Shown here piece by piece: positions 55,099 through 64,000 of a stretch of 64,000 nt of DNA; the first letter of the stretch is position 1, and the number at the start of each line of letters is the position of its first letter. The notes under the pieces were generated by a model, which saw only the letters and a list, made by a program, of their open reading frames with translations, was not told the origin of the DNA and did no database searches. Made by a program: the position numbers and the translations under genes. Origin of the DNA: Sorghum bicolor (taxonomy: Eukaryota > Streptophyta > Magnoliopsida > Poales > Poaceae); the NCBI RefSeq assembly GCF_000003195.3, contig NC_012870.2:25846501-25910500 (forward strand), read 5' to 3'.

Positions 55099-58000
55099 TT
55101 ATTATGTGGGTAGATAGGATTTGAAATTGGACAAGGTCAAATCGGATAGCATGGAGAGGCAGCGTCCTCCACCGACCACATTAAATTGGTTGCAGGGTTC
55201 AGTACACGTATGCTTCCAGCGTGTCAGATATCAAGCTTTAAGTGAAACCGGTTAGTACACGTCGGCAGCACCAGCGCGAATCTCAGCTCACAATCGGACG
55301 ACGCATGTTAGGGTGGGTACCTGACGCGGGTACTACTCGAATATTTTCGCCGTCACCAATGGCTGTGAAAGTTGAAGCTCTGAAGAATGCTTGCACCTGT
55401 GGAGTAGTCTGGATAGGTAATTGGCTCCAGGCTCTGTCTTGGTCTGTTTGCTGTAGCCATAACCATTTGGTCTGGAGTGCATAACTGGTTAGCTTGAGGT
55501 CGGAGATCCCCAGTCCGCCCAACTGTGTCGGCCTGCATACCTCTGGCCAGGCCACCATACATTTCCCGCGGATCGACTGGTCAGATCCCGCCCAGAAGAA
55601 TTTTCGGCATATGGCGTCAATTTCCTTTCGTGCCCAGATTGGCAGATTCTCAGCAAGCATGGCGTAGATGGGGACGGCTCGCAGCACAAATTTGGTCCAT
55701 ACGAGTCGCCCACTTCGCGCCATGAGAGCACCATGGCATGGCGGCAACTTGCGGGCTACAGCCTCCACCAAGGACTGGAAATGTGCTTTGGGGATCCTTT
55801 TTGTGCTTAGAGGCAGCCCAAGTATTTGACCGGGAATGGTTGTACTTGACAGCCCAGGATCGAGATGATGTCCAATGCATCTTCACCGCCGTAGATTGAC
55901 GTAATGGAGCATTTTGCCAAATTTGTTTGCAGCCTAGAAACCGACCCGAAGACATTTAGTATTTCCTTGACCGCTCTAGCTTCCTGCCTTGTGGGGCGGA
56001 TGAATAGAATTACATCGTCGGCGTAGATGCTGCATTGGAATTTGATTGCTGTCGGCTCCATCTTTGTGAGCACTCCGTCTCTGGTTGCTTTAAGGAACAG
56101 TCGGTGCAGGACATCCATGGCGATAATGAAGAGCATGGGCGACAACGAGTCACCTTGGCGCACACCTCTGCGGTGCTGAATTGGGGGACCATGGTGACCA
56201 TTCAGGATGATCCGAGATGAGGCAGTGCTTAGCAAGGTTTCTATCCACCGGCGCCAAGTGTCCCCGAAGCCGCGGGCTTGCAGAACCTCTAGGAGGAACG
56301 GCCAAGACAAGGTGTCGAAGGCCTTGGAGATGTCCAATTTGAGAAGCAGCATGGGTACTTTCTTCTTCCATATTAGGACAGCAGCTCATTGTACGTATTT
56401 GAAGTTGTCATGTATAGACCGGGTGCGGACGAAGGCATTTTGATTTCTGTCTATCAGTTCACTCAGCCTTGGAGCCAATCGCAGCGCCAGAATCTTCGAG
56501 ATTAGTTTGGCGAAGCTGTGGATCAAGGAGATTGGTCGGAAATCCGCAGGGCAGTTGGCGCCAGCTTTTTTTGGCAGCAGCGCTACCAGTGAGTTATTCA
56601 GTCTGGCCATGCTCCGAGCGTTCCCCTGGGCAAAAGCCTGAACTGCATCGAAGACCTCTTCCTGGATTATTGGCCAGGCCGTCTTGTAGAAAGCTCCAGT
56701 GAAGCCATCTGGTCCAGGCGCGCTGGCTGCCCAGACTTCTTCACGGGTGATCAAGGCTTCCTGGTCAAGCAAGCTGAGCTGCTGGATGCCCAAGGCCTGG
56801 AAATCAAGAGAGAATCCACCAGGGGCAGGTGTTCCAAAGACCCCGACGAAGTGTTGGTAGAGGGCATCCTCCATAGCCTGGTGCTCTGCTCTGACGTGGC
56901 CATCTATCATGAGTGCTGGGATGAAGTTCCTTCTCTTTCGGCCTCTAGCGATGAGATGGAAGTAAGCCGTGTTAGCATCCCCTTCACTGAGCTGGCGAAT
57001 TCGCGACCTTTGCCTGGCCAGGGTGCGCTCTAGGGAGGACAGGCCTAGGCATCTCATTTTCATTCTGCAGCGTAGTCCGCGTTCTTCCTCGGATAGCTGC
57101 CGGACTTCCTGTGCTGCATCCAGCCACAGCACGAGCTCTCTAGCCATGAGCAATTGGGCTTTTATGTCGCCGATCCTGGTGGCAGATCATCGTTGCAATT
57201 CACGGACCAGGGTCCTGAGCATGGCGTCCAGGCGCGCAAGCGGGTCACATTGTCTGATCGGCCGCTGCCAAGCTTGGACAATTGTTTCGTCGTAATCATC
57301 AAATTTTGGCCAGAATAGCTCGAAGTGGAAGCGTGCCTTGGACATTCGGCCCAGGTTTGTCTGGAGCAGCAGGGCGCAGTGGTCTGAAGCATCGGACCCC
57401 AGGCCACGCAGGTGGGCGTGAGGGAATTTCTCATCCCAGTCGATGGATACGAGGACCCTGTCAAGGCGCACAAGAGTGGGGTTTTCTCGTTCGTTGCTCC
57501 ATGTGAAGCATCTGCCATGCAGGTGCAGATCTTGTAGCTCCAGCGTGGCCACGGTGCGCCTGAACCGGCGTAGATTGGCCCTGTTGATCCTGTCATTGTT
57601 TTTATCACTCTCGTTGAGGATGAGGTTGAAGTCTCCTATCACCGCCCATGGCCCTGGGCAGGCATCCCTGATTGCTTCTAGCTCGTCGAGGAATAGGACC
57701 TTGTCAGCATCTTCTTGGGGCCCGTAAACAGAGGTGAGCCACCAGTTATCCGGTGGTACATTGTTCTGTGTGGATGCAACAGAGACAGTAATTGAATAGC
57801 AACCGAGGAAGACGTTGCCAAGGGTGACATCCTGTTGGTGTCCCGCGATGAGGATGCCTCCACGTGTTTCAGACGCAGGCAGGTAAGCAAAATCACCGAA
57901 AGCTCTTCCCAACATCGACAAAATCACTGTTTGGGAGATTACATCCAGTTTGGTTTCCTGTAGACACACAATGGATGGTCTCAGGTCATCTATGAGAGTT

Positions 58001-58105
58001 CGCACAGCATTCTGTCGTGCTCGCGCGTTTAGGCCGCGCACATTCCAGGAAAGTATGGACGTGTTATCCATTGCGGTTTGCGTCCTCTTGGGTCCAGGCC
58101 CGCAT

Positions 58106-58675
58106 TCATGCAGCGGTAGCCATGGGCCGCCTTGTTGCTCGACCGGCTTTGGTAGAGACCGCCGGGAACAACACATCGAGTGCCTCGACGTCGGAGCTGG
58201 AGATGTTGCCCTTGAAGAAGGAGTCGAAAGATTGCTTGGATGCGGCAGATGGTAAGGTTTGAGGAGGGATGACTCCTATTCTCTGCATGAGCAGCATCTC
58301 CCCATGTTTCGAGGCTGGGATGTAGCCTAGAGGTTGAGCCGCAATTCGACGACTCCTGTGGGGGAGGGCAGGCTTGGTTGGGGCCTTCTGCAATGGCGGT
58401 GAGGAGAGTAGTGGTGCGCTGCGCTTTGTCTTGACATCAGTGGTGAACTTGGAGAGCCGTCGTCTCGCCTCCGATGAGGACGGCGTTTTGTCCGTCGTTG
58501 GCGATGGCTTGCGCTGGCTGCACGCGCCAGTCGTCGATGTAGCCTTTGTTGCCCTCGTGCCGCGTGGTGAGTATTGGGTGGGAGGCCTCGACTCGCCGGC
58601 TATTGGGACCGGAGGTGATTGTGCCCCATCCAGTTCGATCCCTTGCTGAATAAGGTTGGCAACTGGGGACGACAC
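58106..58675 (-). pseudogene. C-terminal part of LINE ORF1
   Basis: It is a Pro/Ser/Arg-rich frame of about 189 aa, open from near the LINE's 5' break to TGA at 58106-58108. It ends with PMATAA 35 bp before the ORF2 start. It has no CCHC knuckles; the part that would carry them was lost in the truncation. Assignment rests on position and not on a domain. Confidence 0.55.
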
Positions 58676-58788
58676 GGACTGGACTTCGATTGTCTCATCC
58701 GTGGCCGTTGCGGGATTCGTCGCCAGGCCTGCCTCTTGAGGTGATGGTGAGAGAAAAGTACTAGCATTAGTGCTAGCAGTCTAAAGAG

Positions 58789-59106
58789 GCAATGCACCTA
58801 TAACTTCACTTTGGTTTGGTCATTGCATCCCTCATGGACATATTTTACTATTATAACTGTAAACCATGCTACTTACTAAGTAAGATTAGGAAAAACGGTG
58901 CCAGCTATTGTGGTGAAACTCCAGTTTCATGGTGAACATCCACGTCAACATGGAAGTTGTCTTCTTTCATATGTGCCCCACATTTATCCAATGTTTGTAC
59001 TATTAGTGAGTGCTAGTAGTTTATCTATAGCCTGTATCCTTAAAAGGACGCAATTTACCTCTGTAATTCATTTTGTTTGGTCATTGTATCCCTCATGGAC
59101 CATTTT
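58789..59106. repeat. Direct repeat pair in the 3' flank of MATH-BTB gene 4
   Basis: GGTCATTGCATCCCTCATGG at about 58817 and GGTCATTGTATCCCTCATGG at about 59078 lie in blocks of about 58 bp that begin at 58789 and 59049. The LINE target phrase at 58759 also has a looser partner at about 58989. This suggests an old tandem duplication of about 230-260 bp. Confidence 0.65.
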
Positions 59107-59490
59107 GGTGTGCTGTTGTTCCAGTTGTTATGGCATGTTGACAAGCACAATTAAATGCCCATCTAGTTTACAGTTAATCTTACTCCAATGGGCTCCTTGC
59201 CAAATGCCTAATTACATAACTGTGTCTTGAATTTTAGCAAGTCATAAGATGCATTGAAAGCTTATGCTAGGACTATATTCCAAACAAATGTATAGTAATA
59301 ACTGCAACCCAAAGTATCTGCTTGGAATCGAGGTTGGTGACATACTTCTTGGAGGAATACACTGAGAAAATCCATGCTTTACAGATATAATCTAAACTTG
59401 GTAATAAGTTGCCATGAAATTTTAAACTTGATATAAACAAAAATATAGCAGCTTGGGTAGAACTCTTTTGTGAATGGATGCTATTAGTAG
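59107..59490. other. Spacer before the terminal CACTA element
   Basis: No gene or repeat that I can support. Confidence 0.4.
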
Positions 59491-60389
59491 CACTACTACA
59501 GAATGAGGCATTGGTCGATGTCCAAAATAGCCAAAAACCTCGGCCTTTTTGCGGCCCGGGGTTAAAGACCCCTTTAGCACCAGTTTGTAACACAAACCGG
59601 TGCTAAAGGGTCCCGCCCAACGGCTACTGACAGGTGCTGTCAGGGCAGGAACCCTTTAGCACCGGTTGGTAACACGAACCGGTGCTAAAGGGTCCCCTTT
59701 AGCACCGGCCAGCACCACGGGCCGAGGCAAAGCCTTTAGCACCGGTTTGTGTTACAAACTGGTGCTAAAAGGGTGACCCTTTAGCACCGGTTTTGTCCCC
59801 GGTTCTAAAGGTCCGGTTTATAGGCCGGATCCCTCCTCCTCTTGTTCTTGGAGCTTTTTCTTCCTCAACCGAGAGCACCATTCACCATTGTTGTTCTTGG
59901 AGCTTCTTCTTTCTCATTTGTTCTTCATCTTCGACGCCCATTGTTGATCTTCTTCGACTCTGTCATCGTTTCTTCGTGTTTGGAGGTGACTAACTTTTGT
60001 CTTTCTTGTCTTTTTCATGTTGTTTTTGGCTTGTGATGTTCTCATTATTTTTAGCTCAAATCCACGTTGTTATTTTGAATCATTCACATGAATTAGTATC
60101 CATATATATATATATATCATATTTCATGGTTGACCTAGAATTAATGTAGTTTGCAAGAATGAATTATAGTATCTTTTTATGATCTTAGAAAGTAGGATAG
60201 TTCAAATTAATTGGTTTGTTAATATCACTTGATTTATTTTTATTACTACATAATGTTCATTGTATAATTTAGAAGATTTGTTGAAGTAACTAGACAAATA
60301 AAGGATATTATTAGGTTCTTCTTTAATCATACATGTTTACTACTCAATGTGGAATTTATAATTGTTTAAAAATTGAGTATGGATAGTAG

Positions 60390-60835
60390 ATGACAACCGT
60401 GACCGGGCCGGAACTCCCTCTCATTACTTGTGGCAAGTGTGGGCAAAAGATTTTGATGGAGTACAAAGTGTCGAAAGAGGGAGTAAACAAGGGTCGTATA
60501 TTCTACAAGAGTCCGGATCGTAATGTGAGTTATTTCCAGACATTTGCTTATATATGTGCATATTTTTTTTAAATGATATTAATTAAAATTTTGATTCTCT
60601 CTTTTAATTTCAGTGGGACGGTACCGGCGGATGTACAGGTTGGTACTGGGAGGAAGAATACATTGAACATATTAAGAAATCTTTTGCACAGGTGGTTGAG
60701 GCTGAAGGTGGTGAGGCAGTGAGCCGACGAAAGGAGTTCAATGATGTTGGTCAAGCGAATGATCTATCTATTATAGTTGGGATCGGACGCGAACTAATTA
60801 TGTTGCTTAAGTGCATTTTAGTTTTGGTTTTTTAG
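60390..60835 (+). CDS. GRF-type zinc-finger protein of the CACTA element, 118 aa, two exons
   Basis: Exon 1 is 60390-60524 and exon 2 is 60614-60835, with a GT/AG intron and an unbroken frame. The protein has CGKCGQK near residue 14, GRIFYKSPDRN, then WDGTGGCTGWYWEEEYIEHI. It resembles the GRF zinc fingers often carried by grass CACTA elements. The position where I expect a third Cys (FYKCP form) holds Ser, so zinc binding may be weakened. Function in transposition is not known to me. Confidence 0.6.
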
Positions 60836-60971
60836 TGCTAGTTGCGATTGTATTTGTTGTAGCCAAGCTTTGCTAAATTAATCAACTATGTATCTTAGAC
60901 ATGTTGTGCAATAAGATGAGAAACTATATGTGTGCATGGTTTTCATAATATATATGTTATATTTAATGCAG

Positions 60972-63900
60972 ATGGTAACACGTAATTGGATGTATAATGT
61001 CGATCGGCGCTCCGAAGAGTTCATTAATGGCGTGCACTATTTCTTAAGTGTGGCCGAGACAAATAAGAGGGACGGTTTCATGTGCTGTCTATGTGCCGTG
61101 TGCAAGAATTTGACGGAATATTCTAACTCAAGAACTCTTCATTCACACTTATTAAAGTCTGGTTTCGTACCAAACTATATTTGTTGGACCAAACATGGAG
61201 AAAGCGGGATTATAATGGATGAAGGTGAAGAAGAAGAAGAAGAATTGGACCATGCCAATATTATTGCTCAGTACGGTGGCTTCAATGATGTTGCAATGGG
61301 GGGAGATAATGAAGAAGAGGTAGAGGCAGAAGATGATCGGGGCGATGATGCTTTTTGTGATGCCATCCGTGATGCACAAAGAGAATGTGAAAGTGATAAA
61401 AAGAAAGCCAAGTTCGAGCGCATGCTAGAGGACCACACTAGAATTGCTGCAATGGAAGGCAAAGAATGATACATCTGACAAGGCATTTGGGCAGTTATTG
61501 AAGATCATAAAAAAGATGCTTCTGAAAGGCAACGAATTGCCCACCACTACGTATGAAGCAAAACAGGTTGTCTGCCCTTTGGGATTAGAAATCCAGAAGA
61601 TACACGCATGTCCTAATGACTGCATCCTCTACCGTGGGGAGGAATACGAGAATTTGGATGCATGTCTAGTATGTAAGGCATCACGATATAAGATTAGACG
61701 AGATGATCCTGGCGATGTTGAGGGTGAAGAACGTCATAGGAAGAAAATTCCTACCAAAGTTATGTGGTATGCTCCTATAATACCACGATTAAAACGTCTG
61801 TTCAGAAATAAGGACAATGCAAAGTTGTTGTGGTGGCATAAAGAAGACCGTAAGATAGACAATATGCTGAGACACCCTGCCGATGGATCCCAGTGGAGAG
61901 CGATAGACAGAGAATTCCCAGATTTTGCAGATAATGCTAGAAACTTGCGGTTCGCCTTAAGTACAGATGGTATGAATCCTTTCGGTGAGCAGAGCAGTAG
62001 TCACAGCACTTGGCCAGTTACTCTATGTATCTACAACCTTCCTCCATGGCTATGCATGAAGCGGAAGTTTATTATGATGCCGGTGCTTATCCAAGGACCG
62101 AAGCAACCTGGCAATGATATAGATGTCTACCTAAGGCCATTAGTTGAGGAACTTCAACTTTTATGGAGCAAACCAGGAGTTCGCGTATGGGATGAGTACA
62201 AACAAGAGCACTTTGACCTGCGAGCATTGCTGTTTGTAACAACCAATGATTGGTCAGCTCTGAGTAATCTTTTAGGCCAGTCAAACAAGGGATATAATGC
62301 ATGCACACATTGTTATGAAGACCTTGACTGTGTATTTTTGAAAAAATGTCAAAAAGTCGTGTACCTTGGCCACCGTCGGTTTCTTCCTGTGAACCACCCA
62401 GTACGAAAGAAAGGCAAGCATTTTAAAGGCAAGGCAGACCACCGGACCAAACCTCTCAATCGAACCGGGGATGATGTACTCGAAATGGTCAAGGATATAA
62501 AAGTGGTATTTGGAAAGGGACGAGGCAGCGAACCTATTCCCAAGGATGCTAAGGGACACGTACCCATGTGGAAGAAGAAATCCATATTTTGGGAGCTACC
62601 TTACTGGAATGTCCTAGAGGTCCGCAACGCGATCGACGTGATGCATCTGACAAAGAATCTTTGTGTGAACTTGCTCGGATTCATGGGTGTCTACGGGAAG
62701 TCTAAGGATTCACTTGAAGCACGACAAGACTTGCAGCGCATGAAAGAATGAGACAACCTGCATCCAGAAAAGATAGATGATGGACGTCATTACTTAAGCC
62801 CTGCTAGCTACACTCTGAGCAAAGAAGAGAAGGAAAGCATGTTTGAATGTCTTAGCAGCATCAAGGTCCCATCTGGATTCTCCTCCAATATCAAGGGAAT
62901 AATTAATGTGCCAGAGAAGAAATTCCTGAACTTGAAGTCCCATGACTGTCACGTTCTAATGACGCAATTGCTGCCGGTCGTTTTAAGAGGAATTTTACCT
63001 CCACACGTACGTCTAGCCACCATAAAGCTATGTGTATTCCTCAATGCAATTTCTCAGAAGGCAATCAATCCAGAGCAACTAGCTACTCTGCAGAATGATG
63101 TCGTTCAATGTCTCGTCAGCTTTGAGTTGGTGTTCTTTGCATCCTTCTTCGATATCATGACACACCTCCTAGTTCATCTGGTCAAAGAGATTCGTATTCT
63201 CGGTCCTGTGTTCCTACACAACATGTTCCCCTTCGAGAGATTCATGGGTGTCCTAAAGAAATATGTCCATAGTCGTTCCCGGCCAGAAGGAAGCATTGCC
63301 AAGGGCTACGGAACAGAGGAGGTCATAGAGTTCTGTGTTGACTTTATTCCAGACCTTGACCCAATTGACATTCCTGAATCTCGACACGAGGGCAGACTCA
63401 GCGGAAAGGGAACACTTGGCAAGAAAACATATATTGGTACGGGAGATGATTACTTCAATAAAGCACACTACACAGTTCTCCAGAACTCCTCATTGGTGGA
63501 ACCATATGTTGAGGTACACAAAGATTTCCTACAGTCCCAGTGGCCCGGGAAGAATGAAGCTTGGATAATGCGTCAGCACATGGAAACTTTTGGCGATTGG
63601 TTGCGCAAAAAATGTCAAGGTGATGAAAACATTGATGAGCAGCTTTATTTGTTGGCCAGGCAACCATCATGGCATGTCCTCACGTACAAAAGGTACGAGA
63701 TAAATGGTAACACATTTTACACAGTTGGCCAAGATAAAAGGAGCACCAACCAAAATAGTGGTGTACGCGTGGATGCCACGGATCCAAATGGGAACAGACA
63801 AACATATTATGGACGCATAGAAGACATATGGGAACTAGTCTATGCAGCTAATTTTAAAGTTCCTTTGTTCCGGTGCCAATGGGTGAAGTTGACCGGAGGT

Positions 63901-64000
63901 GGGATAACAGTCGACAAGGAGTATGGGATGACAACCGTGGACCTTAACAATAGTGGGTTCAAAGACGAACCATTCGTCCTTGCTGCAAATGTGAGTCAGG
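60972..64000 (+). pseudogene. CACTA TnpD-type transposase, frameshifted and with one stop
   Basis: The first frame (60972-61469) starts MVTRNWMYNVDRRSEEFI, a transposase-associated domain, and has an acidic Glu-rich run. It stops just after EDHTRIAAMEGKE. The second frame takes over at about 61444 (LLQWKAKND) without the expected joining segment, so a deletion has shifted the frame. It carries the transposase core: HACPNDCILYRGEEYENLDAC, KVMWYAPIIPRLKRLFRN, ALSTDGMNPFG, TWPVTLCIYNLPPWLCMKRKF and GPKQPGNDIDVYLRPLVEEL. A TGA at 62749-62751 interrupts it. The same frame then continues (LHPEKIDDGRHYLSPASYTLSKEEK, PFERFMGVLKKYVHSRSRPEGSIAKGY) to the window end, covering the DUF4218/DUF4216-like parts. 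Confidence 0.85.

Larger units (their letters stand above)
52050..55348. mobile_element. Mutator-like non-autonomous element (3.3 kb) nested in the LINE
   Basis: GCCGTCACC lies at 52041-52049 and 55349-55357, a 9-bp target duplication as Mutator elements make. The terminal regions are inverted repeats of roughly 70 bp with about 75-80% match. The clearest block is GTAGGAACCGCGGCAGGTAT at left against GTAGTACCCGCGTCAGGTAC at right (inverted), both then CCACCCT. The outermost 12-15 bp match poorly. The AT-rich interior shows no transposase and no obvious captured gene. It carries a Stowaway and several Tourist-like MITEs. Confidence 0.75.
51241..58071 (-). pseudogene. LINE ORF2 (endonuclease-reverse transcriptase), interrupted
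   Basis: The likely start is MDNTSILSWNVRGLN at 58071. The AP endonuclease (58071-57190) has QETKLD, VIGDFNLIL and SDHCALLL. Reverse transcriptase runs from 57150 to about 55810 with DFRPISLIHSFAKLISKILA, LDISKAFDTLSW, GVRQGDSLSPMLFIIAMDVL and the catalytic YADDVILF. The C-terminal region continues at 55283-55771 and, beyond the nested MULE, at 51241-52040, with TLFWEDRWINGKS, KIFLWLALKRRHW and VSWQVWKERNARCFRG. Stops occur at 57187-57189 and 56386-56388 (both TGA), and a 1-nt shift at about 55815. Removing the MULE and one repeat copy rejoins the frame exactly at IGDGRTTLFW. Confidence 0.87.
51090..58758 (-). mobile_element. L1-type LINE with 16-bp target duplication, split by a MULE
   Basis: TACTAGCATTAGTGCT lies at 51074-51089 and 58759-58774. 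The T-run at 51089-51096 on + is the poly-A tail of the - strand element. Without the nested insertion (and one 9-bp repeat) it is about 4.36 kb: the end of an ORF1, an AP endonuclease, reverse transcriptase and C-terminal zinc-binding region. It begins within ORF1, so it is 5'-truncated. It sits 79 bp downstream of the stop codon of MATH-BTB gene 4. Confidence 0.9.
59491..64000 (+). mobile_element. CACTA (En/Spm) transposon, left end and transposase genes, cut by the window edge
   Basis: It begins CACTACTACAGAATGAGG. From about 59560 to 59820 come many direct and inverted copies of CCTTTAGCACCGGTTTGT, the subterminal arrays. A small GRF-type zinc-finger gene (60390-60835) and a TnpD-type transposase (from 60972) follow. 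The right end is beyond the window. The transposase is broken, so this copy cannot move itself unless aided. Confidence 0.85.

Noticed and set aside
59560..59820. Regular short repeats that could suggest a CRISPR-like array
   Set aside because: They are CACTA subterminal repeats in both orientations next to a CACTA terminus in a plant genome. Spacing is irregular. The same holds for 47170-47390 and 42840-43090.

Overview
The window reads as nuclear DNA of a panicoid grass. The best guess is Sorghum or a close relative. The reasons are GC-rich, intron-poor MATH-BTB genes beside AT-rich flanks, one gene with eight exons and standard GT/AG junctions, and a dense layer of grass transposons. I had no database, so the species is an inference.

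Host genes, all on the + strand: four MATH-BTB genes of the grass-expanded BPM/MBTB family (CUL3 ubiquitin-ligase substrate adaptors). They lie at 5.2 kb (intact), 9.2 kb (5' half of MATH missing), 18.7 kb (intact) and 49.9 kb (frameshift between MATH and BTB). One gene spans 33.18-41.00 kb in eight exons. It encodes a circularly permuted mitochondrial-type DAR GTPase (SIN2/DGP1, YlqF/RbgA/MTG1 family).

Transposon layout. 1-3.78 kb: Ty3 element on the - strand with its 5' LTR and a gag-pol broken by stops. 4-5 kb: Tourist-like MITE and AT microsatellites. 10-18 kb: gene-poor, with a Tourist-like MITE, a CACTA end and simple repeats. 20.4-22.5 kb: CACTA end, a 50-bp LINE stub, a MITE-like element and a 147-bp tandem repeat. 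23.3-26.6 kb: second Ty3 remnant (- strand). 26.66-29.95 kb: decayed hAT element of the DUF4371 type. 29.96-32.86 kb: two copies of one segment, one carrying two MITEs that the other lacks. 35.98-38.87 kb: 5'-truncated LINE inside intron 5 of the GTPase gene, itself hit by a hAT MITE. 42.8-46.5 kb: CACTA fragment, then a copia LTR and gag remnant. 47.17-48.40 kb: complete non-autonomous CACTA. 51.09-58.76 kb: LINE just downstream of the fourth MATH-BTB gene, split by a 3.3-kb Mutator-like insertion that itself contains a Stowaway and several Tourist-like MITEs. 59.49-64 kb: start of an autonomous-type but broken CACTA element, running off the window.

No new molecular system is claimed. What stands out is how well the nesting can be read: exact target-site duplications (3, 8, 9, 13 and 16 bp) and an internal 'empty site' give a relative order of insertions. 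The fourth MATH-BTB gene has taken a MITE in its leader, a 1-nt frame change between its domains, and a LINE in its 3' flank.
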